64,000 nucleotides of DNA from contig NZ_JAGGLV010000032.1 of the NCBI RefSeq assembly GCF_017874735.1, positions 1-64,000 of the forward strand, written 5' to 3'. The DNA is from Paenibacillus silagei. GTDB taxonomy: Bacteria > Bacillota > Bacilli > Paenibacillales > Paenibacillaceae. Numbering within the stretch: the first letter of the stretch is position 1; every line of letters starts with the position of its first letter. A program made the translations under genes and the position numbers. Positions 47,305 to 56,252 of this stretch are shown in pieces. The notes under the pieces are model-generated. The model did no database searches. It was not told the DNA's origin and worked only from the letters and a program-made list of their open reading frames with translations.

Positions 47305-48399
47305 TTATCTCCTCTTGCCTTTAAGCTTGTATACATAGGCCAGCACTTCGGCAACTGCCTGGAACAGATCGGCCGGCACTACATCACCGATCTCCGCTCT
47401 CTGGAACAATGCCCGTGCCAGCGGCTTATTCTCCATCGTTACAACACCATGCTCCTTGGCCAGTTCCCTGATGCGGAGTGCCACATAATCCTGACCCTTG
47501 GCTATAATCTGAGGAGCCTCCATTGTGGAACCGTCATACTTCAGGGCGACTGCAAAGTGGGTCGGGTTCGTGATGATAACATCGGCCTTGGGGACCTCCT
47601 GCATCATCCGCTGCATCGCCATTCTGCGCTGACGTTCCCTGATCTTGCCTTTGATGATGGGGTCGCCCTCCATCTTTTTGTACTCATCCTTAATGTCCTG
47701 CTTGGACATCTTGAGACTCTTCTCATGCTCGTATTTCTGATAGATATAGTCCAGTACAGCCATTATAAAAAGAGCCGCTGCAATCTTGATGCCCAGGCTC
47801 ATGGTCAGCTTCGCAACGAAGCTGTATGTCCCTTCCGCATCGACATGCGAGAGGCGTGCAAAGCTCTCCTTCTGTCCCCAAAGCGTACTGTAGACCAGAT
47901 AGGCAATCAGGATGAGCTTGAAGACAGATTTGAGGAACTCTACTACGGAACGCATGGAAAAAATATTTTTGAAGCCTTTGATGGGGTTGATCTTGCTGAA
48001 CTTAGGCGTAATTCCTTCGCCTGAAGCCATAAAGCCTACCTGTGCGAAGTTGGACACAAGCGCCAGCAGGAAGGTGATGCCCAGCAGCGGAGCGAGCAGA
48101 ATGAGGATCTGCAGCCCGTACTGGTTGAACAGCGCCGAGATATTCTCTGGTGTTACCTCAAGCATCATCCGGTTCTGGAACACATCTGTATACAGCTTGA
48201 TAAACCGTTCTTTCATGAAGCCGCCGAAGACGCTCAGTGACAGCAGCGCCGAGAAGAGGACCACTGCACCTGACATTTCAGCACTTTTGGCAACCTGCCC
48301 CTTCTTGCGGGCATCCTGCCGTTTCTTCGGAGTGGCCTTCTCTGTCTTATCTCCCCCGAACAGCTGAAGGTTCAGTTTGTATCTTGCCTGTTTTGCCAA
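47305..48399 (-). CDS. flhB: Flagellar export switch protein FlhB
   Basis: 364 aa. Four TM helices precede a cytoplasmic domain with the autocleavage motif NPTH (VIITNPTHFAVALKYDGS), which controls the switch from hook to filament export with FliK. The N-terminus has the typical DKTEKATPKKRQDARKKGQVAKS. Start is TTG at 48399. Confidence 0.97.
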   Translation of the reverse strand: MAKQARYKLNLQLFGGDKTEKATPKKRQDARKKGQVAKSAEMSGAVVLFSALLSLSVFGGFMKERFIKLYTDVFQNRMMLEVTPENISALFNQYGLQILILLAPLLGITFLLALVSNFAQVGFMASGEGITPKFSKINPIKGFKNIFSMRSVVEFLKSVFKLILIAYLVYSTLWGQKESFARLSHVDAEGTYSFVAKLTMSLGIKIAAALFIMAVLDYIYQKYEHEKSLKMSKQDIKDEYKKMEGDPIIKGKIRERQRRMAMQRMMQEVPKADVIITNPTHFAVALKYDGSTMEAPQIIAKGQDYVALRIRELAKEHGVVTMENKPLARALFQRAEIGDVVPADLFQAVAEVLAYVYKLKGKRR

Positions 48400-48421
48400 G
48401 ACAATCTCTCCTTACCGTAGC

Positions 48422-49213
48422 CTAAGGACTCTTCCCAATGAGGCCAAGCAGATTGTGCATGGACTCGAACATAATCTCGAAGAGATTCTGGAACAGCGCA
48501 GCCAGCCCCGGCATCAGTATAAGAAGCAGCGCCAGACCGATAATGATTTTGAGCGGAACACCGATGACAAACACATTATATTGCGGAGCCGTTCTGGCCA
48601 GGAAGGCCAGGCCTACATCCGTCAGGAACAGAGCAGCGACCAGCGGAGCCGACATTTGGAAGGCCAGCATAAAGGATTGTGCAAAGGTGCGGATCAGAAA
48701 CTCAGACAAGCTTCCGCCGATCATTTTGAGGAACAGATCATTATCTATAGGCACCCATTTATAGCTGTATACGATAGCATCCAGCAGGTAGTGGTGGCCA
48801 TTCATGCTCAGGAACAGCAACAGTGCAATCATATACTTGAAGTTGCCGATAATCGGCGCCGAGGCCCCGGTCATCGGGTCAATGACGTTCGCAATCCCGA
48901 ACCCGATCTGAATATCGATAAAAGAGCCCGCAGTCTGAATCGTCATAAACATCAGGTAGGCGATAAACCCAAGCAACAGCCCGATTAATGCCTCCCTGAT
49001 AATCAGGAGGATAAACCCCAGATCCTGCGGAACCGTAATATTCATGCTGCCTGAGCTGAAGATGACCATGGACACAAAAAAAGACAAACCAATTTTGAAC
49101 GTTGTCGGCACGCTTTGCGACGAAAAGACAGGAACGACAACAAAAAAGGCGGTAATTCGACAAAAAATCAACAGAAAGACAGGAAAACTTTGCAGCAGGG
49201 TCTCTATATTCAT
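48422..49213 (-). CDS. fliR: Flagellar export protein FliR
   Basis: 263-aa multi-TM protein of the export gate. The segments FCRITAFFVVVPVFSSQSVP and REALIGLLLGFIAYLMF are typical of FliR. It forms the helical core with FliP and FliQ and joins FlhB. It is separated from fliQ by 4 nt. Confidence 0.96.
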   Translation of the reverse strand: MNIETLLQSFPVFLLIFCRITAFFVVVPVFSSQSVPTTFKIGLSFFVSMVIFSSGSMNITVPQDLGFILLIIREALIGLLLGFIAYLMFMTIQTAGSFIDIQIGFGIANVIDPMTGASAPIIGNFKYMIALLLFLSMNGHHYLLDAIVYSYKWVPIDNDLFLKMIGGSLSEFLIRTFAQSFMLAFQMSAPLVAALFLTDVGLAFLARTAPQYNVFVIGVPLKIIIGLALLLILMPGLAALFQNLFEIMFESMHNLLGLIGKSP

Positions 49214-49217
49214 AGAA

Positions 49218-49487
49218 TCAACCGATATACATATAGAGACTGCCCAGAATTTGGCTGGTGAAATCCACCAGCTTCGTTATAATCCACGGACCGAACAGCA
49301 GTAAAGCAAGCAGTACGGCAACGATTTTGGGAACAAACGCCAGGGTCTGCTCCTGAATCTGGGTTGTGGCTTGAAAAATACTGACGATCAGTCCTACCAC
49401 CAGACCAAGAATCAGCATGGGGGCGCTGGTCTCCAGCACTAAATATACGGCTTGGCCGGCCAGACCGATAATAAACTCCGCATTCAT
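49218..49487 (-). CDS. fliQ: Flagellar export protein FliQ
   Basis: 89 aa, two TM helices (about 16-38 and 52-73). GLVVGLIVSIFQATTQIQEQTL is the family core. It is part of the FliPQR gate in the basal body. Confidence 0.96.
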   Translation of the reverse strand: MNAEFIIGLAGQAVYLVLETSAPMLILGLVVGLIVSIFQATTQIQEQTLAFVPKIVAVLLALLLFGPWIITKLVDFTSQILGSLYMYIG

Positions 49488-49509
49488 CCCATGTGCCTCC
49501 TCTTATAAG

Positions 49510-50274
49510 TCAGGTGTTAAAACTCAGCAGCAGTGATTTGACTACTAGGTACCAGCCGTCCACCAGCACAAAGAGCATAATTTTGAAAGGCAACGATATC
49601 ATTACCGGCGGCAGCATCATCATCCCCATGGCCATCAGGGTGCTGGACACCACAATATCAATAATAAGAAAAGGAATAAAAATCATAAAGCCCATGGTAA
49701 AAGCCTTCTTCATCTCGCCGATTGCAAAAGCAGGTACCATTACTGTTAAAGGAATATCATTATAGCTGGCTGGCTTTACTGTAGCGTTATTGCCGGTATA
49801 GTTCATGAACAGCAGCAGGTCCTTCGTGTTCGTCTGCTTGAACATAAACTCCTTAATCGGCTCCTGCGCTTTGTTCAGTGCTTCACTCTGGGTCAGAGTC
49901 CCCTTCATATAGGGCTGTAAGGCCGTCTCGTTCACGGTTGCCAGCGTCGGCGACATAATGAACAGGGTTAAGAATAGAGCCAGTCCTACAAGCACCTGAT
50001 TCGGGGGCATCTGCTGTGTACCCAGTGAGGTTCTTACGAACCCAAGTACGATCACGATCCTCGTGAAGCTGGTCATCAGCACCAGGAATGAAGGAGCAAT
50101 GCTAAGCACCGTTACCAGCAGCAGGATGGAGATGGAGCTTGTCCCCCCGCTTGAAGCATCGTTGTCCCCCACCGAGATATTGATATTAGGAATCGGGTCG
50201 GCATGAACCGGATGCAGGAGCAGCACACTGAAAATACCAAGCAGCATAAAAGAAAGAATCAGCTTTTTTTTCAT
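49510..50274 (-). CDS. fliP: Flagellar export protein FliP
   Basis: 254 aa with a signal peptide (about 1-25) and four TM segments. TSFTRIVIVLGFVRTSLGTQQMPPN and PFLIIDIVVSSTLMAMGMMMLP are signatures. It overlaps fliO by 4 nt, consistent with FliO aiding its assembly. Confidence 0.97.
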   Translation of the reverse strand: MKKKLILSFMLLGIFSVLLLHPVHADPIPNINISVGDNDASSGGTSSISILLLVTVLSIAPSFLVLMTSFTRIVIVLGFVRTSLGTQQMPPNQVLVGLALFLTLFIMSPTLATVNETALQPYMKGTLTQSEALNKAQEPIKEFMFKQTNTKDLLLFMNYTGNNATVKPASYNDIPLTVMVPAFAIGEMKKAFTMGFMIFIPFLIIDIVVSSTLMAMGMMMLPPVMISLPFKIMLFVLVDGWYLVVKSLLLSFNT

Positions 50275-50801
50275 AAATCCTCCGACTCTTTCCTGAGATC
50301 CTCATCCCTGCGCAGTTCTTCCAGCTTCTCTTTGCGCTCTGGCGCCAGGGCAAGCTTGGATTGCAGCGTCTCATAGAAAGACGAAGTCTCATGAATCTCA
50401 ATTTCCTGGGACGGCACCTCACCGCGCAGCTTGGACTTGATTTTGGCGATAAGCGGTGCAATGAAGTTGTCCGTTCCTGGGGCCTGGTCTTCAAAAGCGG
50501 ATATAATCAGCGCCACCTCTGCCGGATCGGTGATCTTATCCATCATAGTGATGTCCTCGCCCACTCCGATCAGATAGAGGCTGCCGCCCAGCTCAATGAC
50601 CTGAATCGACTTATTCGGACCCAGCCCCAGCGCACCCAGCGTACGGATGGAACGGCCGCTCATCAGAGTCTGATTGCGGCGTCCCAGAAAACGGATCAGC
50701 AGCACGATAAGAATAACAATGACTGCCAGAAAAAAAACAACCTTCAATAAATTCAGCAGGGCATTACTACTGTCTCCGAGCGTTCCGGAAGCAAATAACA
50801 T
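50271..50801 (-). CDS. fliO: FliO-type flagellar biosynthesis protein
   Basis: 176 aa. One TM helix (about 18-38) followed by a cytoplasmic beta-rich domain (RSIRTLGALGLGPNKSIQVIELGGSLYLIGV) and a charged tail. FliO stabilises FliP during export-gate assembly. It is called FliZ in B. subtilis. Confidence 0.9.
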   Translation of the reverse strand: MLFASGTLGDSSNALLNLLKVVFFLAVIVILIVLLIRFLGRRNQTLMSGRSIRTLGALGLGPNKSIQVIELGGSLYLIGVGEDITMMDKITDPAEVALIISAFEDQAPGTDNFIAPLIAKIKSKLRGEVPSQEIEIHETSSFYETLQSKLALAPERKEKLEELRRDEDLRKESEDL

Positions 50802-50810
50802 ACCTGGTTC

Positions 50811-51176
50811 CTATATACCCAGCGTTTTATTGATGGCTTCAATGACACGGTCTGCCTGGAAAGGCTTCACAATAAAGTCCTTGGCACCGGCCTGGATTGC
50901 ATCAATAACCATAGCCTGCTGACCCATGGCTGAACACATAATGACTTTGGCATTGGCATCTACTTTTTTGATCTCCTTAAGGGCGGCGATCCCGTCCATT
51001 TCAGGCATGGTGATATCCATCGTGATCAGATCCGGGCGCAGTTCCTTAAATTTCTCTATAGCCTGTGAACCGTCCTGGGCTTCACCCACTACCTCAAATC
51101 CGTTCTTCGACAAAATGTCCCGGATCATCATTCTCATAAATGCTGCATCGTCCACGATTAGAATTCGGTTAGCCAT
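50811..51176 (-). CDS. cheY: Chemotaxis response regulator CheY
   Basis: 121-aa single receiver domain: ILIVDDAAFMRMM, phospho-acceptor Asp in LITMDITMPEMDG, Thr/Ser region VIMCSAMG and Lys in FIVKPF. When phosphorylated it binds the FliM/FliY N-termini to favour CCW rotation in Firmicutes. ATG at 51176; 18 upstream residues are excluded. It lies between fliY and fliO as in B. subtilis. Confidence 0.95.
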   Translation of the reverse strand: MANRILIVDDAAFMRMMIRDILSKNGFEVVGEAQDGSQAIEKFKELRPDLITMDITMPEMDGIAALKEIKKVDANAKVIMCSAMGQQAMVIDAIQAGAKDFIVKPFQADRVIEAINKTLGI

Positions 51177-51202
51177 TTTTACAAAATCCTCCCTAAGTAT
51201 GC

Positions 51203-52537
51203 TTATTGTAATTTTTGTATACGGTCCCACTGGCTGACGATATCCGTAACGCGGACACCGAAGTTCTCGTCGATAACTACGACTTCCCCCTTGGCAATGA
51301 GCTTGTTGTTAACCAGAATGTCAACAGGCTCACCTGCCAGCTTGTCCAGTTCAATAATTGAACCTTGCGACATTTCCAGAATATCTTTGATCTGCTTCTG
51401 GGTCCTTCCTAATTCTACGGTTACCTTCAGTGGTATGTCCATTAATAAATTTAAATTATTTTCGTCAATATTGCCAAAAGCCCCTGCACTCAGATTCGCA
51501 AATTGCACAGGCTGCACATTCACATTACGGCCCTGTGCCGGATTCTGCGGCTGAGCCTGCGGATAAGGCGTGCCCTGAGGCGGCATTCCGTAAGGCGGCA
51601 TGCCCTGCATCCCATACGCCGGCATCCCTGCCGGAGGATAATAATATCCCCCTTCCGGCATTCCCGGATAAGGTGGCATGCCCTGACCCTGCGGCGGATA
51701 TTGCGGCGGGTACCCTCCCGCCTCCGGCGCAGGCATCTGCTGCTGAGCTGTAGGCGGCGCCTGCGCTGGTTCCGGTGCAGGCGCTGGTGCGGCTGCCGCA
51801 GCCGGAGGCGGTGTAGCTTCCGCAGAGGAGACTGCCGCTTCCTGGTCAGCCTGGCTGACATCGCCTAGCAGCATGGTCACCATATCCTTGGCGAATTGTA
51901 CCGGCAGCAGCTGCATGATGGTGGAATCAATCAGATCGCCGATCTTGAGGCGGAAGGAAATCTGGATCAGAGTCTCATCATCCGGCAGGCTACCTACACC
52001 TTCTCCGCTGGACATGTTAAGAATATCAATGCCAGGCGGAGAAATGTTGACGAATCTGTTGAAGATCGTTGACATTGAGGTAGCGGACGAGCCCATCATC
52101 TGGTTCATCGCTTCCTGCACGGCACTGATATGAATCTCGTTCAGTTCCTCGTCTTTGGGATCTCCTTCCCCGCCGAGCATCAAGTCGGCAATGACCTGTG
52201 CATCCCTGATCTTGATCACCAGAGAATTGATTCCCTGGAAACCGTCGACATACTGTACGTGAACAGCTACATGAGGTTTGGGAAAGGCTTCCTCGAACTC
52301 TCCGCGTGTAATAATGGATACCTTAGGGGTAGTAATGTCTACCTTCTTACCCAGCAAGGTAGAGAGTGCGGTTGCCGCACTTCCGAAGGTGATATTGCCG
52401 ATCTCTCCCAATGCATCCTGTTCAAAAGGTGTTAAGTAATCATCCACGGTCTTCGGTGAAGGAGCCAAATTGCCTTCCGCAGACTGTCTAAGAAGAGCAT
52501 CTATCTCTTCCTGGGACAAATAATCTTTACTCGTCAA
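51203..52537 (-). CDS. fliY: Flagellar C-ring protein / CheY-P phosphatase FliY
   Basis: 444 aa. The N-terminal CheY-binding peptide (LSQEEIDALL, 7-16) is followed by a CheC-like phosphatase domain with both active sites (EIGN, 45-48; EAMN, 142-145), a long Pro/Gly/Met/Tyr-rich linker (about 228-340) and a FliN/SpoA domain (about 360-444). TTG at 52537 is chosen because AAGGGG lies upstream at proper spacing; it overlaps fliM by 11 nt. FliY both forms the switch ring and removes phosphate from CheY-P. Confidence 0.95.
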   Translation of the reverse strand: MTSKDYLSQEEIDALLRQSAEGNLAPSPKTVDDYLTPFEQDALGEIGNITFGSAATALSTLLGKKVDITTPKVSIITRGEFEEAFPKPHVAVHVQYVDGFQGINSLVIKIRDAQVIADLMLGGEGDPKDEELNEIHISAVQEAMNQMMGSSATSMSTIFNRFVNISPPGIDILNMSSGEGVGSLPDDETLIQISFRLKIGDLIDSTIMQLLPVQFAKDMVTMLLGDVSQADQEAAVSSAEATPPPAAAAAPAPAPEPAQAPPTAQQQMPAPEAGGYPPQYPPQGQGMPPYPGMPEGGYYYPPAGMPAYGMQGMPPYGMPPQGTPYPQAQPQNPAQGRNVNVQPVQFANLSAGAFGNIDENNLNLLMDIPLKVTVELGRTQKQIKDILEMSQGSIIELDKLAGEPVDILVNNKLIAKGEVVVIDENFGVRVTDIVSQWDRIQKLQ

Positions 52538-53525
52538 ACTCTTCAACCCCTTCGCTGACAATCTCGTCTATTTGCACAGCCACACGTTCTTTGATCATCC
52601 CCGGACTTCCAATGAATTTCAGCTTGTCCCCCACCTTAATCGACAGACCGGAATCCACCGTCTTGTTAAGAGAAATCACGTCGCCGATGCTGAGCCCGAG
52701 AAATTCAGCAATGGATAAATTCGATTCGCCCAGCTCAGCCACGATGGGAAGCTGCGCCCGGTGCACTCTTGCCCGGATGGCTTCGAGCTCTACCTCATCC
52801 CGCACCTTTTTCTCAGAGACAAACCACTGGTGCACCGAGAGTCTTGACATAATCGGCTCCAGCACAACGTGCGGGATACAGAGATTGATCATCCCCGTTG
52901 TGTCTCCTATTTTGGTACTGAGGGAGATCAGGGCAATCGTTTCATTAGGCGATACAATTTGCATAAACTGCGGATTCGTTTCCAGCGCCTCCATCCGGGG
53001 ATGGATATCAAGCACCGTCTTCCAGGCTTCCTGCAGACTTTCAAAGCATCTGCTGAAAATCCTCTCCATAATGGTCGTTTCGATTTCAGTCAATGCGTTG
53101 ATTTTGGAGGGTGCCGTTCCGAAGCCGCCAAGCAGACGGTCCAGCATGGCAAAAGCAATATTCGGATGCACCTCCATCACCATTCGGCCCTCCAGCGGCT
53201 CGGCCTCAAAAATATTCAATATCGTCATTTTGGGAATGGAGCGGATAAACTCGTCATAAGGGAGCTGCTCTACTTGAACGACATTGATCTGCACGAAGGT
53301 GCGCAATTGGGCCGAAAAGTACGTTGTAAGGTAGCGGGCAAAGTTATCATGAATCCGGGTTAAGCTGCGGATATGATCTTTGGAGAAGCGTACGGCCCGT
53401 TTGAAATCATAAGAGCGGATCTTTTTAGTAGTTTCCTCTTTTTTAAGTTCGTCGGCATCCATTTCACCGGATGAAAGTGCAGCAAGCAGAGCATCAATTT
53501 CGTTTTGTGATAGTACATCAACCAA
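52527..53525 (-). CDS. fliM: Flagellar motor switch protein FliM
   Basis: 332 aa. N-terminal CheY-P-binding peptide (LSQNEIDALLAAL), a middle domain retaining a GGFG loop (LLGGFGTAPSK) that meets FliG, and a C-terminal SpoA-like domain. TTG at 53525 is preferred because GGGGTGA lies just upstream; the start could also be seven codons earlier. It pairs with FliY in the C-ring. Confidence 0.94.
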   Translation of the reverse strand: MVDVLSQNEIDALLAALSSGEMDADELKKEETTKKIRSYDFKRAVRFSKDHIRSLTRIHDNFARYLTTYFSAQLRTFVQINVVQVEQLPYDEFIRSIPKMTILNIFEAEPLEGRMVMEVHPNIAFAMLDRLLGGFGTAPSKINALTEIETTIMERIFSRCFESLQEAWKTVLDIHPRMEALETNPQFMQIVSPNETIALISLSTKIGDTTGMINLCIPHVVLEPIMSRLSVHQWFVSEKKVRDEVELEAIRARVHRAQLPIVAELGESNLSIAEFLGLSIGDVISLNKTVDSGLSIKVGDKLKFIGSPGMIKERVAVQIDEIVSEGVEEFDE

Positions 53526-53565
53526 TTCAATCACCCCCCCCATCAAAGAATTGACCCGCCTGCAG

Positions 53566-54033
53566 CTACATTGGTGCCATTATGAATTTGGTGAATTCAA
53601 TCTGGGTAATCGAACCTTCTGTCAGGTTTTTGTTGATAATGTTCACCAGTTTGCTGCTGAACTGATCTTTGCCGCTGGCCCCATTCAGCTCCTCGGGTTT
53701 GGCATCGGCAATCGCTTTGATAATCAGCGGTGTTATTTTAATCGATTTTATCTTTTCGAATTCTTCCTTGGACGCCGCTGAATCTAATTGAAGCGCGATG
53801 TCAACTGAAAGGATGTAATCGGGATCGGCGAGATTAGTTTTGATATCCTGGATTTCGGCCGTCATCTTAACAATTTCATCAGCAGTCATCTTCTTCGTCT
53901 CCACGTTCTGGACAGCCTTGTTCACTTCATTCCCGTCACTCGGGAAAAATCTGTCCATCAGCAAAAATGCAGCGACTACGATAAGGGTAACGGCCAGCAA
54001 TATCGTGATGAGCCATGGCAGCATCTTTTTCAT
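53566..54033 (-). CDS. fliL: Flagellar basal body-associated protein FliL
   Basis: 155 aa, one TM helix (about 8-28) with an extracytoplasmic domain (DYILSVDIALQLDS, ITQIEFTKFIMAPM). FliL surrounds or supports the stator. The start overlaps the swrD stop by 4 nt. Confidence 0.93.
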   Translation of the reverse strand: MKKMLPWLITILLAVTLIVVAAFLLMDRFFPSDGNEVNKAVQNVETKKMTADEIVKMTAEIQDIKTNLADPDYILSVDIALQLDSAASKEEFEKIKSIKITPLIIKAIADAKPEELNGASGKDQFSSKLVNIINKNLTEGSITQIEFTKFIMAPM

Positions 54034-54254
54034 GAAAGCTCCTCCATTGACTGGACTTTAATGGTGGCAGCGTGTGTGCCTATGTCCCTGTTATATTCCT
54101 TGATCTTGCTAATGACTTCATCGGCCTTCTCAAGCACGATCAGCCTTTTGCCGGTTACCAGCGTAATATACGTGTCCGGTGATTCTTCAACCATTTCAAC
54201 CAGCAGGGCATTCAGCCACATCCCCGCCCCGTTCAATCTTGTTACCGAAATCAT
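54030..54254 (-). CDS. swrD: FlbD family protein, SwrD-like
   Basis: 74 aa. MISVTRLNGAGMWLNALLVEMVEESPDTYITLVTGK is the FlbD pattern. The B. subtilis homologue SwrD (formerly YlzI) is needed for high stator power in swarming. A GGAGG RBS at 54260-54266 lies just after a strong hairpin (54277-54296). Confidence 0.9.
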   Translation of the reverse strand: MISVTRLNGAGMWLNALLVEMVEESPDTYITLVTGKRLIVLEKADEVISKIKEYNRDIGTHAATIKVQSMEELS

Positions 54255-54276
54255 GACAGGCCTCCTAACCTAAATA

Positions 54277-54336
54277 GGGGGAGGAGATCCTCCCCCACGA
54301 CTGCAATAACATTTCCGCTGCAGGCAAAACGTTATT
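54277..54336 (-). other. Two tandem hairpins between flgE and swrD
   Basis: GGGGGAGGA-GA-TCCTCCCCC (54277-54296) is a 9-bp stem with a two-base centre. A second stem joins AATAACATTT (54305-54314) and AAACGTTATT (54327-54336) with one mismatch. No T-run follows either, so they are not terminators; they may protect or process the flgE 3' end or affect the swrD RBS. Confidence 0.6.
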
Positions 54337-54366
54337 ATTCAGCAAGTTACATATTACGGTTCAGGC

Positions 54367-55185
54367 TTAACGCTTCAGATTAACTACTTCCTGCAATACT
54401 TCATCGGAAGTGGTGATAATCCGTGAATTCGCCTGGAATCCACGCTGGGTAACAATCATTTCTGTAAACTCGCCGGTCAGATCCACATTGGACATTTCCA
54501 GCTGGCCGGTAACGATGGTACCTGTTCCGGCTTCTGGATCATTGGCAGTTGTCGGCTCCAGTGCACCTCCATCATTTGCATTTAAGGTCACCCGGTACAG
54601 ATTTCCGCCGATTTTCTCAAGCCCCTGCGGATTGCTGACTTTAGCCATGCCAATCTGTACACCAGCCTCAGTAGTGCCGTCTGCCATTGTCTGCACAATC
54701 GTTCCGTCACTGGAGATGGAGAATGCCGTAACATCGTCAGCGATCTGAATGGGTCCGCCTCCGGAGTCAACAACATGCAGGCCATCCGATGTAATCAGAT
54801 TGCGGCCCGCATCCACATGAAAATCTCCGGCACGGGTCAGGAATGGAACCTCCTGATCACCCGAAAGCTTCACCAGAAAGAATCCGTCTCCATCGATTCG
54901 CAGATCTGTAGGGTTATTCGTTGTCATCGCACTACCAGCTGTGTGCAAAGTGTCAATGGAACCAATGGATACCCCAAGACCGATTTGCTTGGCATTGACA
55001 CCGCCTTGTCCCTCTTCTCCGGGTGCTGTAACCCCAGAGACCGTCTGGCTCATAATATCCTTGAACATCACGCGTCCTGACTTGAAGCCGATGGTATTGA
55101 CATTCGCAATATTGTTACCAATGACATCGAGCTTAGTCTGGAATCCGCGCATACCTGAAACCCCTGAATACATAGATCTTAACAT
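54367..55185 (-). CDS. flgE: Flagellar hook protein FlgE (FlgG-like in older annotation)
   Basis: 272 aa. N-terminal LRSMYSGVSGMRGFQTKLDVIGNNIANVNTIGFK and C-terminal VDLTGEFTEMIVTQRGFQANSRIITTSDEVLQEVVNLKR form the rod/hook coiled-coil ends. Both are nearly the same as B. subtilis FlgE, which was first named FlgG. It forms the hook, whose length is measured by FliK. It lies between the TIGR02530 gene and swrD. Confidence 0.92.
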   Translation of the reverse strand: MLRSMYSGVSGMRGFQTKLDVIGNNIANVNTIGFKSGRVMFKDIMSQTVSGVTAPGEEGQGGVNAKQIGLGVSIGSIDTLHTAGSAMTTNNPTDLRIDGDGFFLVKLSGDQEVPFLTRAGDFHVDAGRNLITSDGLHVVDSGGGPIQIADDVTAFSISSDGTIVQTMADGTTEAGVQIGMAKVSNPQGLEKIGGNLYRVTLNANDGGALEPTTANDPEAGTGTIVTGQLEMSNVDLTGEFTEMIVTQRGFQANSRIITTSDEVLQEVVNLKR

Positions 55186-55212
55186 TATTAATCGTCCTCC
55201 CGGTTATAGAGT

Positions 55213-55262
55213 CTTCTGACTCTTAAGAATTGAAAGATGAAGCTGGAGCGGTGGCCGCGTCA
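55213..55262 (-). other. Inverted-repeat cluster upstream of flgE
   Basis: In the 123-nt gap before flgE, the minus strand can form an AGAGTC/GACTCT hairpin (55213-55228) and, further upstream, a long-range CTGGAG/CTCCAG stem with an inner GTGGC/GCCAC pair (about 55235-55285). No promoter is evident. Structured RNA is likely but not certain. Confidence 0.4.
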
Positions 55263-55308
55263 GTCGGTCGGCAGCCACGATCGGCTCTCCAGTAAGGACC
55301 AGCCGAAG

Positions 55309-55692
55309 TCAAGATATAATTACCGCACTGTCAATCTGCGTAAATACATTGTCTTTCATTGAATTGCCGTCCATCGCTGTAACCACTGTCCGGTTCTTTA
55401 CACTTACAATCAATGCCATGTCCTTCATAAGAATCAGAGATTCTTTGCTGCCCTTAGCGGCTGCTTTGTCTACCGCAGAGGAGATCTGATCCAGCTGGCG
55501 GCTGCCAAGCTCGATTCCGCGCTGCTCTAGACGCTTCGCTGCATGATTGCTGAACTTCAGCATATTCTTCTGCAGCACACTCTCGAACGACGCTTCAGGA
55601 CTTGAGGAACCCTTAACAGATTGCTGACGCTGCAAGGCGGAAGGATGTACAGCTGCCGGATATAATTGTCCGATAGTTATTCTGTCACTCAT
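55309..55692 (-). CDS. TIGR02530-like flagellar operon protein
   Basis: 127 aa. FSNHAAKRLEQRGIELGSRQLDQISSAVDKAAAKGSKESLILMKDMALIVSVKNRTVVTAMD is the pattern of the uncharacterised "flagellar operon protein" family that lies between flgD and flgE in many Firmicutes and delta-proteobacteria. It overlaps flgD by 4 nt. Function unknown; a hook-assembly role is only suggested by position. Confidence 0.82.
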   Translation of the reverse strand: MSDRITIGQLYPAAVHPSALQRQQSVKGSSSPEASFESVLQKNMLKFSNHAAKRLEQRGIELGSRQLDQISSAVDKAAAKGSKESLILMKDMALIVSVKNRTVVTAMDGNSMKDNVFTQIDSAVIIS

Positions 55693-56225
55693 GATGTCTC
55701 CCCGCTCTCCCCGCCGCTTGTTTCAGTCTCGCTGGCTGCCGGAGTCTCACTGGCCGCTGGTGTCTCGCTACCGGCTGGAGTCTCGCTGCCCGCTGCAGGT
55801 GTAGTGCCGGCGTTCTGAATTTGCGTAATATCCGTCAGAGCAATCCGCTCCTTGCCTACCACTGCATATTGCACACCGCTGCTGACAACAATCGATTCAA
55901 CATTGCCTGATTTCGGCAATTTCGTCTCGGCATCCGTCCAGGTAATATCCTTCCCGATCAATCCTGACACAGAGCCAAGGGACTGATTCAGTGCTGTAAG
56001 CTGGGTGGATATGTTCATAAGCTGCTCTACAGATGAGAACTGAGCCATTTGAGCGATGAATTCCTTATCCTCCATCGGCTGCATCGGGTCCTGGTTCTGC
56101 AGCTGGGTAATCAGTATCTTCAAGAACTGATCCTTGCCCAGTGTAGAGGTGCCTGTGGTCTTGGGTGTCTTATCTTTCGCTACATAATTCCACTCGTTGC
56201 TGTTAGACACGGGATTCGTTGCCAT
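55689..56225 (-). CDS. flgD: Flagellar hook-cap protein FlgD with repetitive C-terminal tail
   Basis: 178 aa. LGKDQFLKILITQLQNQDPMQPMEDKEFIAQMAQFSSVEQL is the FlgD signature. The tail (about 140-178) is Ser/Glu/Thr/Pro-rich with four SETPA units, absent from B. subtilis FlgD (140 aa). FlgD caps the growing hook and guides FlgE insertion. Confidence 0.92.
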   Translation of the reverse strand: MATNPVSNSNEWNYVAKDKTPKTTGTSTLGKDQFLKILITQLQNQDPMQPMEDKEFIAQMAQFSSVEQLMNISTQLTALNQSLGSVSGLIGKDITWTDAETKLPKSGNVESIVVSSGVQYAVVGKERIALTDITQIQNAGTTPAAGSETPAGSETPAASETPAASETETSGGESGETS

Positions 56226-56252
56226 ATCATTTCACCTCGCTTATCCTGTAGA

